A stretch of DNA of 64,000 bases, taken from assembly GCA_025617375.2 (NCBI GenBank), contig JAMYGW020000003.1, positions 2,356,001 through 2,420,000 on the forward strand. The letters run 5' to 3'. Shown here piece by piece: positions 1 through 12,560 of this stretch (positions within the stretch are counted from its first letter, which is position 1; the number at the start of each line of letters is the position of its first letter). The notes under the pieces were generated by a model that worked only from the letters and a program-made list of their open reading frames with translations, was not told the DNA's origin and ran no database searches. The DNA is from Acarospora socialis. Lineage: Eukaryota > Ascomycota > Lecanoromycetes > Acarosporales > Acarosporaceae. The position numbers and the translations under genes are program-made.

Positions 1-631
1 CTGTCTTTGAAAAAGTATTTAATGTGTAATGATGTCTCTGAGAAGAATATTTCACATTTAAGATTAACTCAATTTTATAGAGCACTCAATAAATATCTTG
101 CATTCTTTTACAAATCTAATGATCTCATTGATTGATTATAATATCAGAACAAGCTTTTATGTTCTCATTAAACAATGTTTAAGATGTTTACTTAATTAAA
201 AGATATTGTTCTTATTGATCTTGCAAACTTCTTAATTACAGTATTTTCATCTCTGAAACTCAATCTTATATTGTGACTTTTAAAAAACATAAATTTTGAG
301 ATGCTTCATAATGCTGTATTAAGCATTCATCAATCATTCATAGCTGTCTTAAATACTGATGATATATCTTTAATTCTCAATTTGATCTTTCTGTCATTAA
401 CATAAATACATTTACAGAAAATCAGTGTTCTCAAATTTTGCAAATTAAAGTTGAAAAGAAATACTGACATTTTTAATATTTATCTGCTTCAACATTGCTG
501 TTTTTGATGATAAATGAATGAAAAGATACATAGAAAATTACTTAAAATATGATATTGAAGTCTGCACTGAGAAACATTATAATGAGATCACTATCACAGT
601 TAATGTGAACTTTGATTCTCTTTTTGTTGAT
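1..631. other. Unrecognised degenerate AT-rich sequence
   Basis: This is the DNA into which element C inserted; it continues at 20,072. It is fully mutated (no CC, GG or CG found) and has no LTR or repeat that I can match elsewhere in the window. I see no gene. It may be an older element that begins left of the window. Confidence 0.6.
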
Positions 632-636
632 TTAAA

Positions 637-985
637 TGTTATGTTTTAACTGAGATTTCTCAGTTATAGAACTAGAATTTGTGCTCTTTAATATAAAGAT
701 TCAAAGATTTTAGATAAACAGTAACTTTGTATTGCATAATTAGATGAGTTGAACATGATTGTTTTCATAAAAGAAATAATTCTACTATATAGAAACTCTA
801 CTCACTAATCTTACTGTTGAGTCTGATGAGCTGACTTATTTATATAATCTGTTGAGCTGTCTTGCTGTACTTACTGTCAAATATAATAAGATGTTATATA
901 ACTTCTCTGTGACAGACTCTCTGTTAAATACTCATTTAGTATATAAGTTAGTTTATATCAGTTTCAACTGAACTAAATTGTAATA
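637..985 (-). repeat. Element C 3' LTR (left copy)
   Basis: 349 bp, pairs with 19,718-20,066. It begins TGTTATG on the plus strand. It is homologous to the reverse complement of the element A LTR over its outer portion. TSD TTAAA lies immediately to the left. Confidence 0.92.
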
Positions 986-1016
986 TTATCTTCTTCTCTC
1001 TAGATGCTAGTTCTCT

Positions 1017-1188
1017 TGTTATAAACATGATGTGTTAAGTGAAAGAAGAATGATATTTCTAAACTATAAAATCAGTCAGCTATATAGATAAGAAGTAAGT
1101 TTTATAGTCAGATGAGTCACAACATAATATTACAACAGCAAGATAAGAAAAACATATAAATCTTAAGTGTGTTGATAGATCTGTAACA
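1017..1188 (-). repeat. Element D 3' LTR
   Basis: 172 bp, starting TGTTATAA and ending GTAACA, the same termini as 7,991-8,162. Bases 1,012-1,016 (TCTCT) are the left TSD copy. Confidence 0.92.
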
Positions 1189-4100
1189 TCTGTCAGTAAA
1201 TAAAGAAAAAGATGACATCTCATCATCATACTCATAGCAACAGATTCATAGCTATTCTTTTAAGTGTTCTTATCATACTTATACTTGTATGAATCTCTTC
1301 ATAATATTCTACAACAAAGCTGCTTTTACATCTGTCATATTGTTATAATTAAAATTTGTCACTAACTGTCTTGCATGCTCAAGATCTTTTGCATTGATTC
1401 ATGTGTTGTATTCTGATTCATAGTCAAGTCACTGAGTAAGATATTTTGTGATATAATCACATTCTTTTTTATAGATATAATGATGTAAAAAGCACTTGAT
1501 TTCATATTTGTCTTATTTGTCAACAATAATCACATCTAAGTGATCTGATCAAGAATATCAGTATAGATTGTTAATATAGATAGACTCAAGATGCATAATG
1601 AAAACAATATCATGAATTTTTCAGATATTGAATAGTTCAAGCTGATATGCTAATCTATCAATTCATTCAATAATACATAGAGAATCAACAAACTATTGTT
1701 CAAGCTTCTTGTTCTGTAAATTGAGCAGAGTGTACTTACAGTATAACTGTAAATTAATTATATTCTTTACATTGAAGAAAAGAGATTGATGTGCTTTGTC
1801 ATAATAGTGTTTCATTTGCATAACAGTGAAAACAATTACATTCTTCACATCTATATAAGCAGATCTATACTGATCTGAAGTAACTAACTTGACATATTTT
1901 CTTTTTGATGACTCTGACAAATATACTGAATAAGTTGATTTAACTGTTCTTGATGAAGTTGCTGAACTGTTAATATTTGTTGTTTGATGAGATTGATTCA
2001 ATGTGAATTACATTGAGTAAACATTCATTTCAACAATATTGATTTCAGAATCATCTGTTTGTAGAAGATTGAGAATTTCATACATATGAAATTTAAAGAG
2101 AATCTGATTTGAACTTAAATACATCAAACTATACTTCATCAAATTGTTCAGAACTGTCTGTAAACATAATAGTACTGTAGATTATTCTGAAGAATATTTC
2201 AACATTATTAGTTAATGATATAAAGTTACTTTGACAATCTGATTTGTGACTTTGAAGCTGCTATCAGTTTGAGAGTGATAAATTGTTGAAAACATAAGAT
2301 CAACATAAAGCTAACAGAAAAGTTCTCTTCATAATGCAGCAATAAACTTTCTATCTCTATCTGAAAGAATGACTCACAGTAAATCTCAGTTTAACAAGAC
2401 TAGTTGATTAAGCAAATGTATAGCTCAATTCTTCATTGTGAAGATTTTTCATCTCAATATGAATGTAACAGTCTTGCTGAACTTGTCAGTGACTGATAGA
2501 ATAATGTTGAAGTTATTCAATGATGACAAAGTGAGTAAAATCAGAATAAAATCTATGATTAGAATATGAAAAGACTGCAAGAGTGTAAGAATAGACTGCA
2601 TGAATTCATAAGAATGATGATGAAATGTCTGCATATGTTGACACTGAGAGCAATGATGAATAAAGTTGTAAAGATGCTTTAATAAATCAGACAGATACAA
2701 ATTATTGATAAGATGCTTATGTGTATGATTATACTCAGAATGACTCATGAAGTTATGAGTCAAAATAAACACTTTCTCATACAGATATATAGATATGCAC
2801 AGTCAATAACTCTTTTCAATGTTCTTATAGTAAAGTAGATCTCATATTCAAGCATAAAGTAAAACAGCAGCATTTGTGACTGATTCAGGTAAATTATCAT
2901 TATTAAAAGTGTTATTTCATTTGATTATATCTAGAATCTGTTGTCAACAGAGTTTATTAACATAATCATTAAAAACACATTGACAGAATTCAGTTGACAC
3001 TTCAACTAGAGTATTCACATAGATAGATACAGTAAAGATATGTAGAATATTGAAACTTAATTCATTAAATTCTGATCAATTCAGTTCATAACTAGTCAGA
3101 CAGAATAAAGCATCTGAAACTGTGTTGATTTTTTCAGATTTATATTTGATATTCAAACAAAATTGTTGCAGATATTTGAATGCTTGAATAAGACATAGAT
3201 TTAACTTTTTCATGTTGACAGTGTTAAGACTCAATTAATGTACAATGAAAACAGCAGTAAAATAATCAGTGTATATAATCATTGTCTGTTCAGCAGTCTT
3301 TATCATGTGATGTATTTTTCTGACAACTCAAACTATGTCTGCAATCTTGAGCTCAGTAAATCAATATTGAGTTTCAGCATCAGTAAGTAGTTAATTAAAA
3401 AAGAAAATCAGCTCTGTCTGCTTCTGACTAAATGATGAGATGTTAGTTTCTTTGCTTGTTGATTTAGCTGATGATAACTTCATGATGTTCTTGTTTAATA
3501 GTAACTTTGTAACTTTGATATCTGATGAGATGTTTGTACATGAAGTTGTCAAGAATTTCACTGTCTTATTTATCTTGTTGTAATAAACATGTGCATTGAA
3601 ACTGAACTCTTTCAATGTGTTGAGATCAATATACAATTGTTTTTTTGAGTTAAAATGACTAAATATAGTTGGTCTCACAAACAACATCTGCAATTGGTGA
3701 AAGACATTCAATTTTTTTGAAATAGATTTCACTATACTGATATAACTGACAAGCTTGTGTTACTAATTCTTCTCAGTGCTCTTTTCATGATTCTAATGAA
3801 TTAACTGATTAAGTAATGTTTTTTGAAGCTGTAGAGATTTGATAATAGCTGCATAGTGAGATATATACTGCTGTAAGTAGTCAGTCATACTGAGATACTT
3901 TTTCAACTGAGTAAGAATTCATGAAAAGTCTAGATTAGTTATAATCACTAGTTTTGTCTCTGAAGTGATCAGTTTTAAAACATTAATCTATTGATTTAGT
4001 AGTTGTACAGAAGAATAATCTAAAAAGAACTTATTAGATAACAAACAGATTTGGTGAATTGTCAGTTTCTGAAAGACACTTCATAAATGTTGAAGATGAT

Positions 4101-7100
4101 TCTGTAAATTAACTGAAAATATGACAATGTCATTGACATAAGTTCTGATATAACTGTAATGTGACTGTAAAATTTAATTTATCATGTGTTGAACATAGAT
4201 CAGCACATTTCTATAGTTCATAATAACTATCTTAAAGATTTTTTAATCTTGATGAAAGACAACAGTAAGATGATGTTAATGCTCTGAATTGATGCATTAT
4301 TTATAGAAGTAAACACTGCAATTCACAGTGAATATATACTTGACATCTTGAACAGCAACAAGAATATTAACTTGTAAAGATATCAGATAAGCATCTGACA
4401 TGCTGATTTTATTGAGAATTCTGATGTTAATGACAATGTAATCTTTCTATGTATTATTTGACAAGATGTGTCAGACAACAAAGCATAAAAACAAAAAAGA
4501 TGTTGCTGAAGTGATTCACTTCATATGATCTTGTTGGTGTAATTTGTCAAATGTTTTGTCAACAATTACACAATCATTTGAATTTAGTAAATATACTCTA
4601 GTCTAACTCAGCTTATATTTCTTTTGTCAATCATCTACAAATAATATATTCATTCAGTCTGATCTGAGAACATTAATGACATTACTGTGATCTTTTTATA
4701 TAGAGTAGTCATTAATGACTGTCTCAATTTTAATAGATGCATTGAGTGCTTCATATATGATGACATCACTGATTAGCTTGCATTCTAACAAACTCTTCAT
4801 ATCAGTATGAAAAATGACAGCAACAGCTAGTGTGATACACATTGCTGTTCAAATTCATTCTTGAGATTATTGAGTCAATCACTAAGTTGAGACAGCTAGT
4901 ACAGCATTGTCTGCTATTATTAGATAATATTTCTTGATCTTATATTTGACAACTTTTTTCATTCAAGATTTGTGTGAAATAATCAGTGAAATGTTGCTAT
5001 CATTATGAACATGTACTTCAGTCATGATGTAATTAACTATGTGAGCATAGACAGTGATGTTAGCTTGATAACAATCTGACTCAAAGAGAAAATCATGATC
5101 ACTAGATAGATCTGATGATATAACTGTGACAGTGAGATTGATTTGTGACAAAATAATAACATATTTCTTGACTAGAATGACCTGACTGATCTTAATTAAT
5201 TTGATAATAATAATCAATGAGATTTCAATGTTCTGACAACTGTCAATGATAGTTAATCTCTGTGACAAATTTATAGTTATATTCTTGAGTACTAGAATAT
5301 TCATGCTAACTAGCATTTTGATGTGAAGATCATTGATAATATGAACTTTGTGCAAGATTATGACTGTTCAATCATTTCTTTCAAATAAATAGATATTTAT
5401 CTTGATATACTGATCAGAATTGTGTATAATAGATTTCAATTTTTGTACTAATATGAATGAGATCATCTGATAAATCTGTTCATTAAATACTTGCTTAACA
5501 AGAAATTTCTGATTGATTAGAGTCATGATATACTCAGTATTGAGACAAATAAACTAATTTGTAATTGTAGATGAAAGTCATGCTTCTGCTGTAACATAAC
5601 ATTATTCTTGAAATTTATAGTCAGAACTGAGTTGATTTGTTGTGTTAAATTTAATGTAAATAAATGCTATGTTATCTGAACTGAGTTGATTTATAATAAT
5701 GAATTTGATATAGCTGAGCATGATACAGTCATTTAAACTGAATTGATTTGTAGTGATGAACTTAGCAATGATAAATGCTGAAATCAATGACTTCAATTTT
5801 GTAATCATTTTACTGTAGCTACATTCAGCTCAAAGATGCTTGTGCAATTGATTATTGAATCAAAACAACTTGTGACAGACATGACACTCAAGCTTGAGTA
5901 GTTCAATGACATAATCAATGTCAACAATATTATCTAATTAATTCTCTTTCAGTAAAGCAGTCTCATATTTTTTCTCTTTTTCAGTAATATTCTTAATGTT
6001 ATCAGCTGAGTTATGCATCTCATAATATGCATTCTCATATGTCTGATACTTTTTCTGTTCATTAATGAATAAATTATTCTTGTCTGTATAATAAGTGTGT
6101 TGTGATCTGTCATATTGATATGAAGAATGATAAGATCAATAAGATTGATATAAAGAGTGATTTGATTGATAGAGCTGATTTGAAGTGTTTTTATCATAAT
6201 GTGATCAATTCACATTTGCATCATAGTGAGATCAATTCTAATACTGCTCAGATGACAATTTTTTGTTTTCAGATGTTATTTGTAGTGATGAATGAGAAAC
6301 TGATAATACTGCAATATTATTTCAGTTTTGATAGTTCTGTGATCTGTTATTTCATTGTTTATAATTGTTACTAGAAAACTGATTATAAGAAGATTGATTT
6401 CTGTAAAATGTGTAAGAAATTGATCATTATAAGAAACTCAATTATAGAAAGATCTAAACTAGTTGAGTTCACTAAATCTGATATTGAAAGATTGAAAAGA
6501 ACAATTTCTACTGAATGCTTACAACTACTGCTTTGAAAATTGAAATGATCTGTTCAATAATGTACTTCAAGTATAAATATCAAATTAGATGTCTTTCTGC
6601 TCATTGAGAATCTCAATTAGACTGATGATAGTGAATTGATCAGTTGATTAAGATAAGTTATGTTTTAATTCTTCATTCATGTGCTCATAAACTAGTTTGA
6701 CTTGAGTTAAGTCAGTAGTGATCATATCAGAGTTCTGTTCATGTAAAACAATTGATTGAATATAGTTAATTGAATTACAGCAGTGTCATATGTCTTGAGT
6801 AGTGTAGTGAATGTCTTCTAGTAATGAAAGAACTTAACTTGATGAGTTTCAAAAATGACTTTTCAGTGTTTTACATCATTCTTCTATGTCTTCAGTGTTA
6901 TGTAAATCTAGACAAGAGAAATGATTTAGTTCTTTGATATATCAGCAATCTGTTTTGTCTAGTAAACATAACTGAAGATTTTGCTGTAGAATGATGACAT
7001 TCATGATAGTAACTATGACTTAAACTCAATTCATGAAGCTGAAGACATTATGATAAAGTTGCTTATCATTTTTAACTTCAATGAGATCAAGTTCAGAGTT

Positions 7101-7990
7101 TGAATCAAGAAAATCAACATCTTTTGATCAAAATTCATTGTAATCATCTTTATTATCATCATTGTCATCTTGTTCAGAAGATTCAGACAATTCTGATAAA
7201 CTTAGTGATTCTTACTGCTGATTATGAATGATTAATACTACAGCTACTGCAGTTTGTATAATTTGTTGAATGTCATTGTAACTTAATTATTCTGTCATTT
7301 TTAATTCAGAATTTGAGAACTGATTTAAAGATAGACTATTGTTTCATCAAACTTCTTTGATGAATTTTGATGAACAACATTCTTTGAACTGATATAAGAA
7401 AGATGTTGATGAAGAAATTGATGCATGTGAAGTACTGAATTTGTGATGCTCATCAAATTGAGTAGTTTGTTAATAATTCTTAATAAGTGTTCACAGTCTC
7501 TTGACAATACAGTTATAATCAGACTGACTTAGAACTGTGTTGAGTACTGAAAGAAAATTAGATTTCAATGATAAAACTGTAATTATAGTGTTGATAAGAT
7601 CTTAATTCAATGAATAGCTTTTCTATATATGTAAAGTCTTGTTTAATTAGTTCAGTAAGTTGTCAGATGAGTACAATGATGTTATGAAGTGAATTCAGAA
7701 TTAAGTAGTTGTTAATGACTCAATAGATATTGAGAATGTCAACAAATGTAAGATAGTGATAAAAGAGTAACTAAATCAATAATATAAGATAGACAAGATA
7801 CAGAATATCAGTTGATTTACTGATTTGATGATAGTGAGAGAGTAAATATGAAACAGATAAGATGAAGACAATAGTGTGACTGTGACTTTGATGAAGAACT
7901 TGATAAACTCAATAGTTAATGATGTTAAGAATCTTGATTGATAGTGAAACTATGATTGTTGTTGTAATGAAGCTGTTGATGCTATCAAAT

Positions 7991-8162
7991 TGTTATAAAT
8001 ACAATGTGTCAAGTGAAAAAAAAATAATATTTCTAAACTATAGAATTAGTCAGCTATATAGATGAGAAATAAGCTTCATAGTCAGATAAATCACAATATA
8101 ATATCACAACAGTGAGATAAGAAAGACACATGAGTCATAAGTGCATCAATAGATCTGTAACA
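7991..8162 (-). repeat. Element D 5' LTR
   Basis: 172 bp, the partner of 1,017-1,188. TSD copy TCTCT follows at 8,163-8,167, after which element C sequence resumes. Confidence 0.92.
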
Positions 8163-8167
8163 TCTCT

Positions 8168-11100
8168 AAAATCTATATAAGTAAGAGTATATATTGTCAT
8201 TGTTGTCAGTAATGATGCTTTCTAAAAATTTCAATTGACTAAGAATCACATAGAAAATTCAGTTTGATGATATCATAATTTTGTTTCTCTGTGATCATTG
8301 TGTCTCTTGTGATTTTAATTGTTTTGTAATGAAATCTTAACTTAAATGTGACAAATACATCTGCTGTGATCATCTGTGTATTAGTGTGTTGTGAGAGTTT
8401 CTTAATTGAACTTGTCTTTCACTTTATAAAAAAATTAGTAAGATCAACAGTGTCTTAGTGATCAAGCATGCTGAGCTTGTTATTTTATCTTTGAAAATCA
8501 TTCATCTTCAGAAAATTCTGAATCAGACAAATCATCATGTTTCACAAAAGATCAACTGTCTTGCTGTTAATCTTGATAGTGATAATGATGAAATAAAGAA
8601 TGAAGAAAATTCTTTTGACATACAACAGCTTATTGATTCTATGTTGTCATCATTTTGAGATGATATCATACTTTTTTCTCAAAACATTAAAGCATTCTTG
8701 TGCAGTTCTTAAGATTCTCTTTTGACTCTTATGTGTTTTCTGACATATTGTATTCTTTTTACTTTATGAGATAATGAACTTTCTCATTAATTGTTCTTTT
8801 ATCTAAAATATCTTTAACTTCATATTTTTCATTGAGCTCAATTCTCATCTCAGTTGTTTAAAGTAATATGAATTGATCACAGTGCTGTAGCATGAATGCA
8901 TGAAATACTGAGTGTATTCTCATTTTCTGAGATAAGTTCAATTCATAGCTTATTTTCTTAATATTTCTCTTTATTTTGAATGATTCTATGCTTTTGCTGT
9001 TCAATTTTTTGCTTTTTTTCTTCATTTTAATGTTGTTAATTCAAAAATATACTCTTTCTTTCTTCTAAAATGATTCATCAGATACTTTATCTGTCTGTTA
9101 TTGAATTTTATTTGTTAAATCTTGATGCAGTTTCTTTATCTGTGCAACATTCAAAATTGTTTTTTAACTCTGTGATCTGTGTTTCTGTGAGTTTTGTCAT
9201 GTCTTTGAGTTGTATTTATAGTTTGCATAGTATGATGTTTCTTTCATGATTTTGTTTTTTGTGTTGTTGTATACAAACTGCACTGTTAATAGCAGTTGCA
9301 CTCAGTTGTTCTGATTTTTGTTGATATAGTGTTTCAAGTATATTTTCACTGATTAATTTATTCATTTGCTTTGTTCATCTATCTGTGAATGATATACTGT
9401 CAACATTTTGTGCTTTATTTCAAGTTTTACTGTGAGCATTTCTCAGAACTTGCTTGTGAACAGTTTGTCTCTGTTAGTGATAAATTCTTTTAATAGTTTA
9501 TGATTGTTAATCAATTCTCACAGTATTGTGTACATCAATATTGATGCTGTTGCAGTCTTCTTGAATGAAATGAACATTGTGTACTTAATTAATCTATTTA
9601 CTATAATTAATATACTGTTGAATTTCATTTCTTATGCTGAATTCTTCAATAATGATAGTTTTATAATGAAGTTCATAGTAACTGACTTTCATGATCTGCT
9701 TAATGTGTCAATTTGTGTTACTTCATCATATTATTTATCTCAGTTAATCTTGTTTTGTCAACATGAATCACACTTGATAATTATCTTGATGATTCAGTTT
9801 CTAAAATTGCTGATGTTGCATCTTTATTGTACAAAATTCTCAGTGTGTTTGACTTCTAAATGTTCATGAATCTTGTTTACATGACATTTTTGTATGAGTT
9901 CTTTATCTGTTAAGAAAGCATGCTTTATTTTATACATTGCTGCTAATTTCTTAATTAGAATTCTGTCATTGTCTTTCTTTAAAATTTTAGTATAAACTCA
10001 TTTTACTTTTTCATGATCAGATTATCTACTCAAAACATTTGTTTTATTATTCTTATTATTCTTCTTGTAATGAATCTGAAATTCAAAGTTTACTAATAAC
10101 TCAGTTCAGTGAATTTATCTGCAATTCAGCTACTTAATTATTGTGAAGTTTCTCAAATTCTTGTGATCTGTATAGATCTGTATTGATTTTTTTGTGTTTG
10201 CAAAATAAAATCTTCATTCTTGCAGTGCTTTCACTATTGCAAGAAGTTTTTTATCATGAATCTCATATCTTTTCTTAAGTTCTGATAACTTTCTGAATCA
10301 AAATATTATGAGTTTCTGTGTTTCATCTTTGATCTAATATAAGTATGTCTCAACTGCAAAATTTAATGTGTTGATCTCTAATATTTTTTTGCATGCTGTT
10401 TGAGATATTGTGAGATGAGCTGTTTTACTAAAACTTTTCTTTAATATATTGAATGCTTGCTTCTGTTTCTCATCTCAGTGTTATTTTTCATTTTTCTGCA
10501 TTAAGTGTGTGAGAAATTCTGCTACTCATGAGTAATTTAATATGAACTTCTGATTGTAGTTTGTTAATTTTAGAAAGATTTGTACTTTCTTGATTCTTAT
10601 AAGTGTGAATCATTGTTTTATTGTCACTGTCTTCTTCAGATTCTTCTTGATGTGTTTAGATTAAATTATATATTTTAAGAACTTAACTTCTTGAGTTTTA
10701 AATCTGCTTTTTGACTCTTTCATATATAAGAATTTCTCTTTCAGTTTTGTCAAAATCTTCTTTATGTGTCTTCTGTATTCTGTAAGATCTTTTGAGTAGA
10801 TTAGTATATTATTTAAGTATGTGATCACAAAGTCATTGAGATATTCTCTCAACATGTCATTGATGAGTCTTTGAAAGATGACTGATGCATTTTTTAGTTT
10901 AAATAACATAACAGTGTACTCACAGTGTTCATATCTTGTTTAGAATGCTGTCTTTTATTTTTTTTCTTCTTTCATTCTCACTTGATGATAGACATTCTTG
11001 AGATTCATGCTAATAAATTACTTAGCTTGATCAAGTTAATTCTGCAATTCTTCTATTAAAAATAGTGAATAATTATTTTGTCAAGTTATCTCATTCAGTT

Positions 11101-12224
11101 GTCAGTAGTCAACATATAGTTATTTTTGATTATTTAACTTTGATACAAACAGAATTGAATATTCTGCTGATGACTTTAATGATTTTATAAATTCTTTTTT
11201 AAAATTTTCATCAAAGTAATTTCAGACTTTTCTGAGCTGATTCTCACTCATTGAATACAATGATATTTATTTAGATTACTCTTTTTCTAATAACAATATC
11301 TCATAATTTTATAACTTATATTTTAACAAACACATTTCTGATTGTTTCAGAATTTTATATGTGTACTTAGTTGCATAAACTTTTTTTGTAATTCAATCAA
11401 TTTTAGAATTATAGTTTTTTAAGTATGACATACTCAATATAATCTCATACTTCATGAAGTTCATGATGCACAGTGTCATATCTTAACATTTATTATTCAT
11501 GTTAATCATGATGTGAATCTGATCTGTTATATTTTTATAACTTTCATTTGTCATCAGCACTCTTGCTGAATACAGTGCTCTTATAATTTTTAGTTTCATC
11601 TCTTGAACTAACTTTCATGAAATATAGTTGTTCATTGCTTCAGAATCAATCAAAGTATGTATTATTTTTAGCAGTTTATCACTCTGCTCAATACTTATTT
11701 TCATTATGATTTTGTCTTTATATTTTTCTTGAGACTTCAATAACTTCTTGATCTTTAATCTCATTAAGAAAACTTGCAGTTTTTTGACTCTTCTGCATTC
11801 TTTTGCACTTTTCTTTATAGATTTTTGAATTATTGTGATTCTTATTCAGTGAGCATCAAATCTATATGCTTCTTACTTTTGTTCTTGACATATTATTCAT
11901 CATGTATTTCTGAATTGTATCTATCATATTTTTTCTGCAATAGATTCTGAAGTACTTTCATTTTGTATAAGAATTCTGATGAAATATAATCTTCATAAAA
12001 GACTCATAGTTCTCTGTTTTTAGTTCTTATTTTTAAAGATAAGTCTATATTGAGCTTAAATTCTTCTCTGACTGCTGATTGAAATGTTATGAATGAGAAT
12101 TCTAAATGATTCTCAATAATTTTCTGTGTTTATTTTATGACTCTTTTGACTACTTAATCAATGTTTCACATCTCATTTCTTTCTTACTTTAAAACAGAAA
12201 TTTCTTCATCTAAATTCTTTCTTT
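8168..12224 (-). mobile_element. Element C internal segment: pol remnants
   Basis: This part of element C lies between nested elements D and B1. Read on the minus strand it holds decayed Ty3-type protease, RT, RNase H, integrase and tail sequence, in the same order as element A. Integrase remnants lie near 9,300-9,900 and RT near 10,600-11,300. A stretch just inside D (about 8,168-8,200) matches the LTR-proximal leader found in elements A, B1 and B2. It is broken many times. Confidence 0.85.
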
Positions 12225-12560
12225 TGTAATGTTCTTATGAAAGATTTCTCTTGTATTAGAACTAAAAGTTATGCTTGTGAATATAATAACTAATCTGAAA
12301 TAATTCTGATCTTAATTCTTAGATTGTTACTGAAGTTGAACATGATCAATTTCATAAGAAAATCAATTCTACTATATAAAATGAACTCAATGTTCTTCTG
12401 TGTTGAGTCAAATACTTAATTGATTGATTCATTGAGTTGACTGCTCAATCTTTTGAGTCATTGAGCCATCACATGACTTATGCTTGACAGACAATCTATT
12501 AAATGTTTATTTCATATATAAGTCAGTTTGTGTCTTACTTCTTCAAATATGATTATAACA
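12225..12560 (-). repeat. Element B1 3' LTR
   Basis: 336 bp, plus-strand ends TGTAATG and ATAACA. Pairs with 18,075-18,410 and with the two LTRs of B2. Confidence 0.9.

Larger units (their letters stand above)
1017..8162 (-). mobile_element. Element D: Ty3/gypsy LTR retrotransposon nested in element C
   Basis: A 7,146-bp element with 172-bp LTRs (1,017-1,188 and 7,991-8,162) and an exact TSD, TCTCT, at 1,012-1,016 and 8,163-8,167. It reads on the minus strand. Integrase-like sequence (an HHCC-type zinc region running into the catalytic core) lies in 2,449-2,772. The reverse transcriptase active-site region is near 4,110-4,150. A chromodomain-like stretch sits near 1,370-1,480, at the 3' end. 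Gag-side sequence occupies roughly 6,000-7,900. Its LTRs and coding sequence differ from the A/B/C family, so it is a separate gypsy lineage. It is broken many times and younger than C. Confidence 0.93.
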
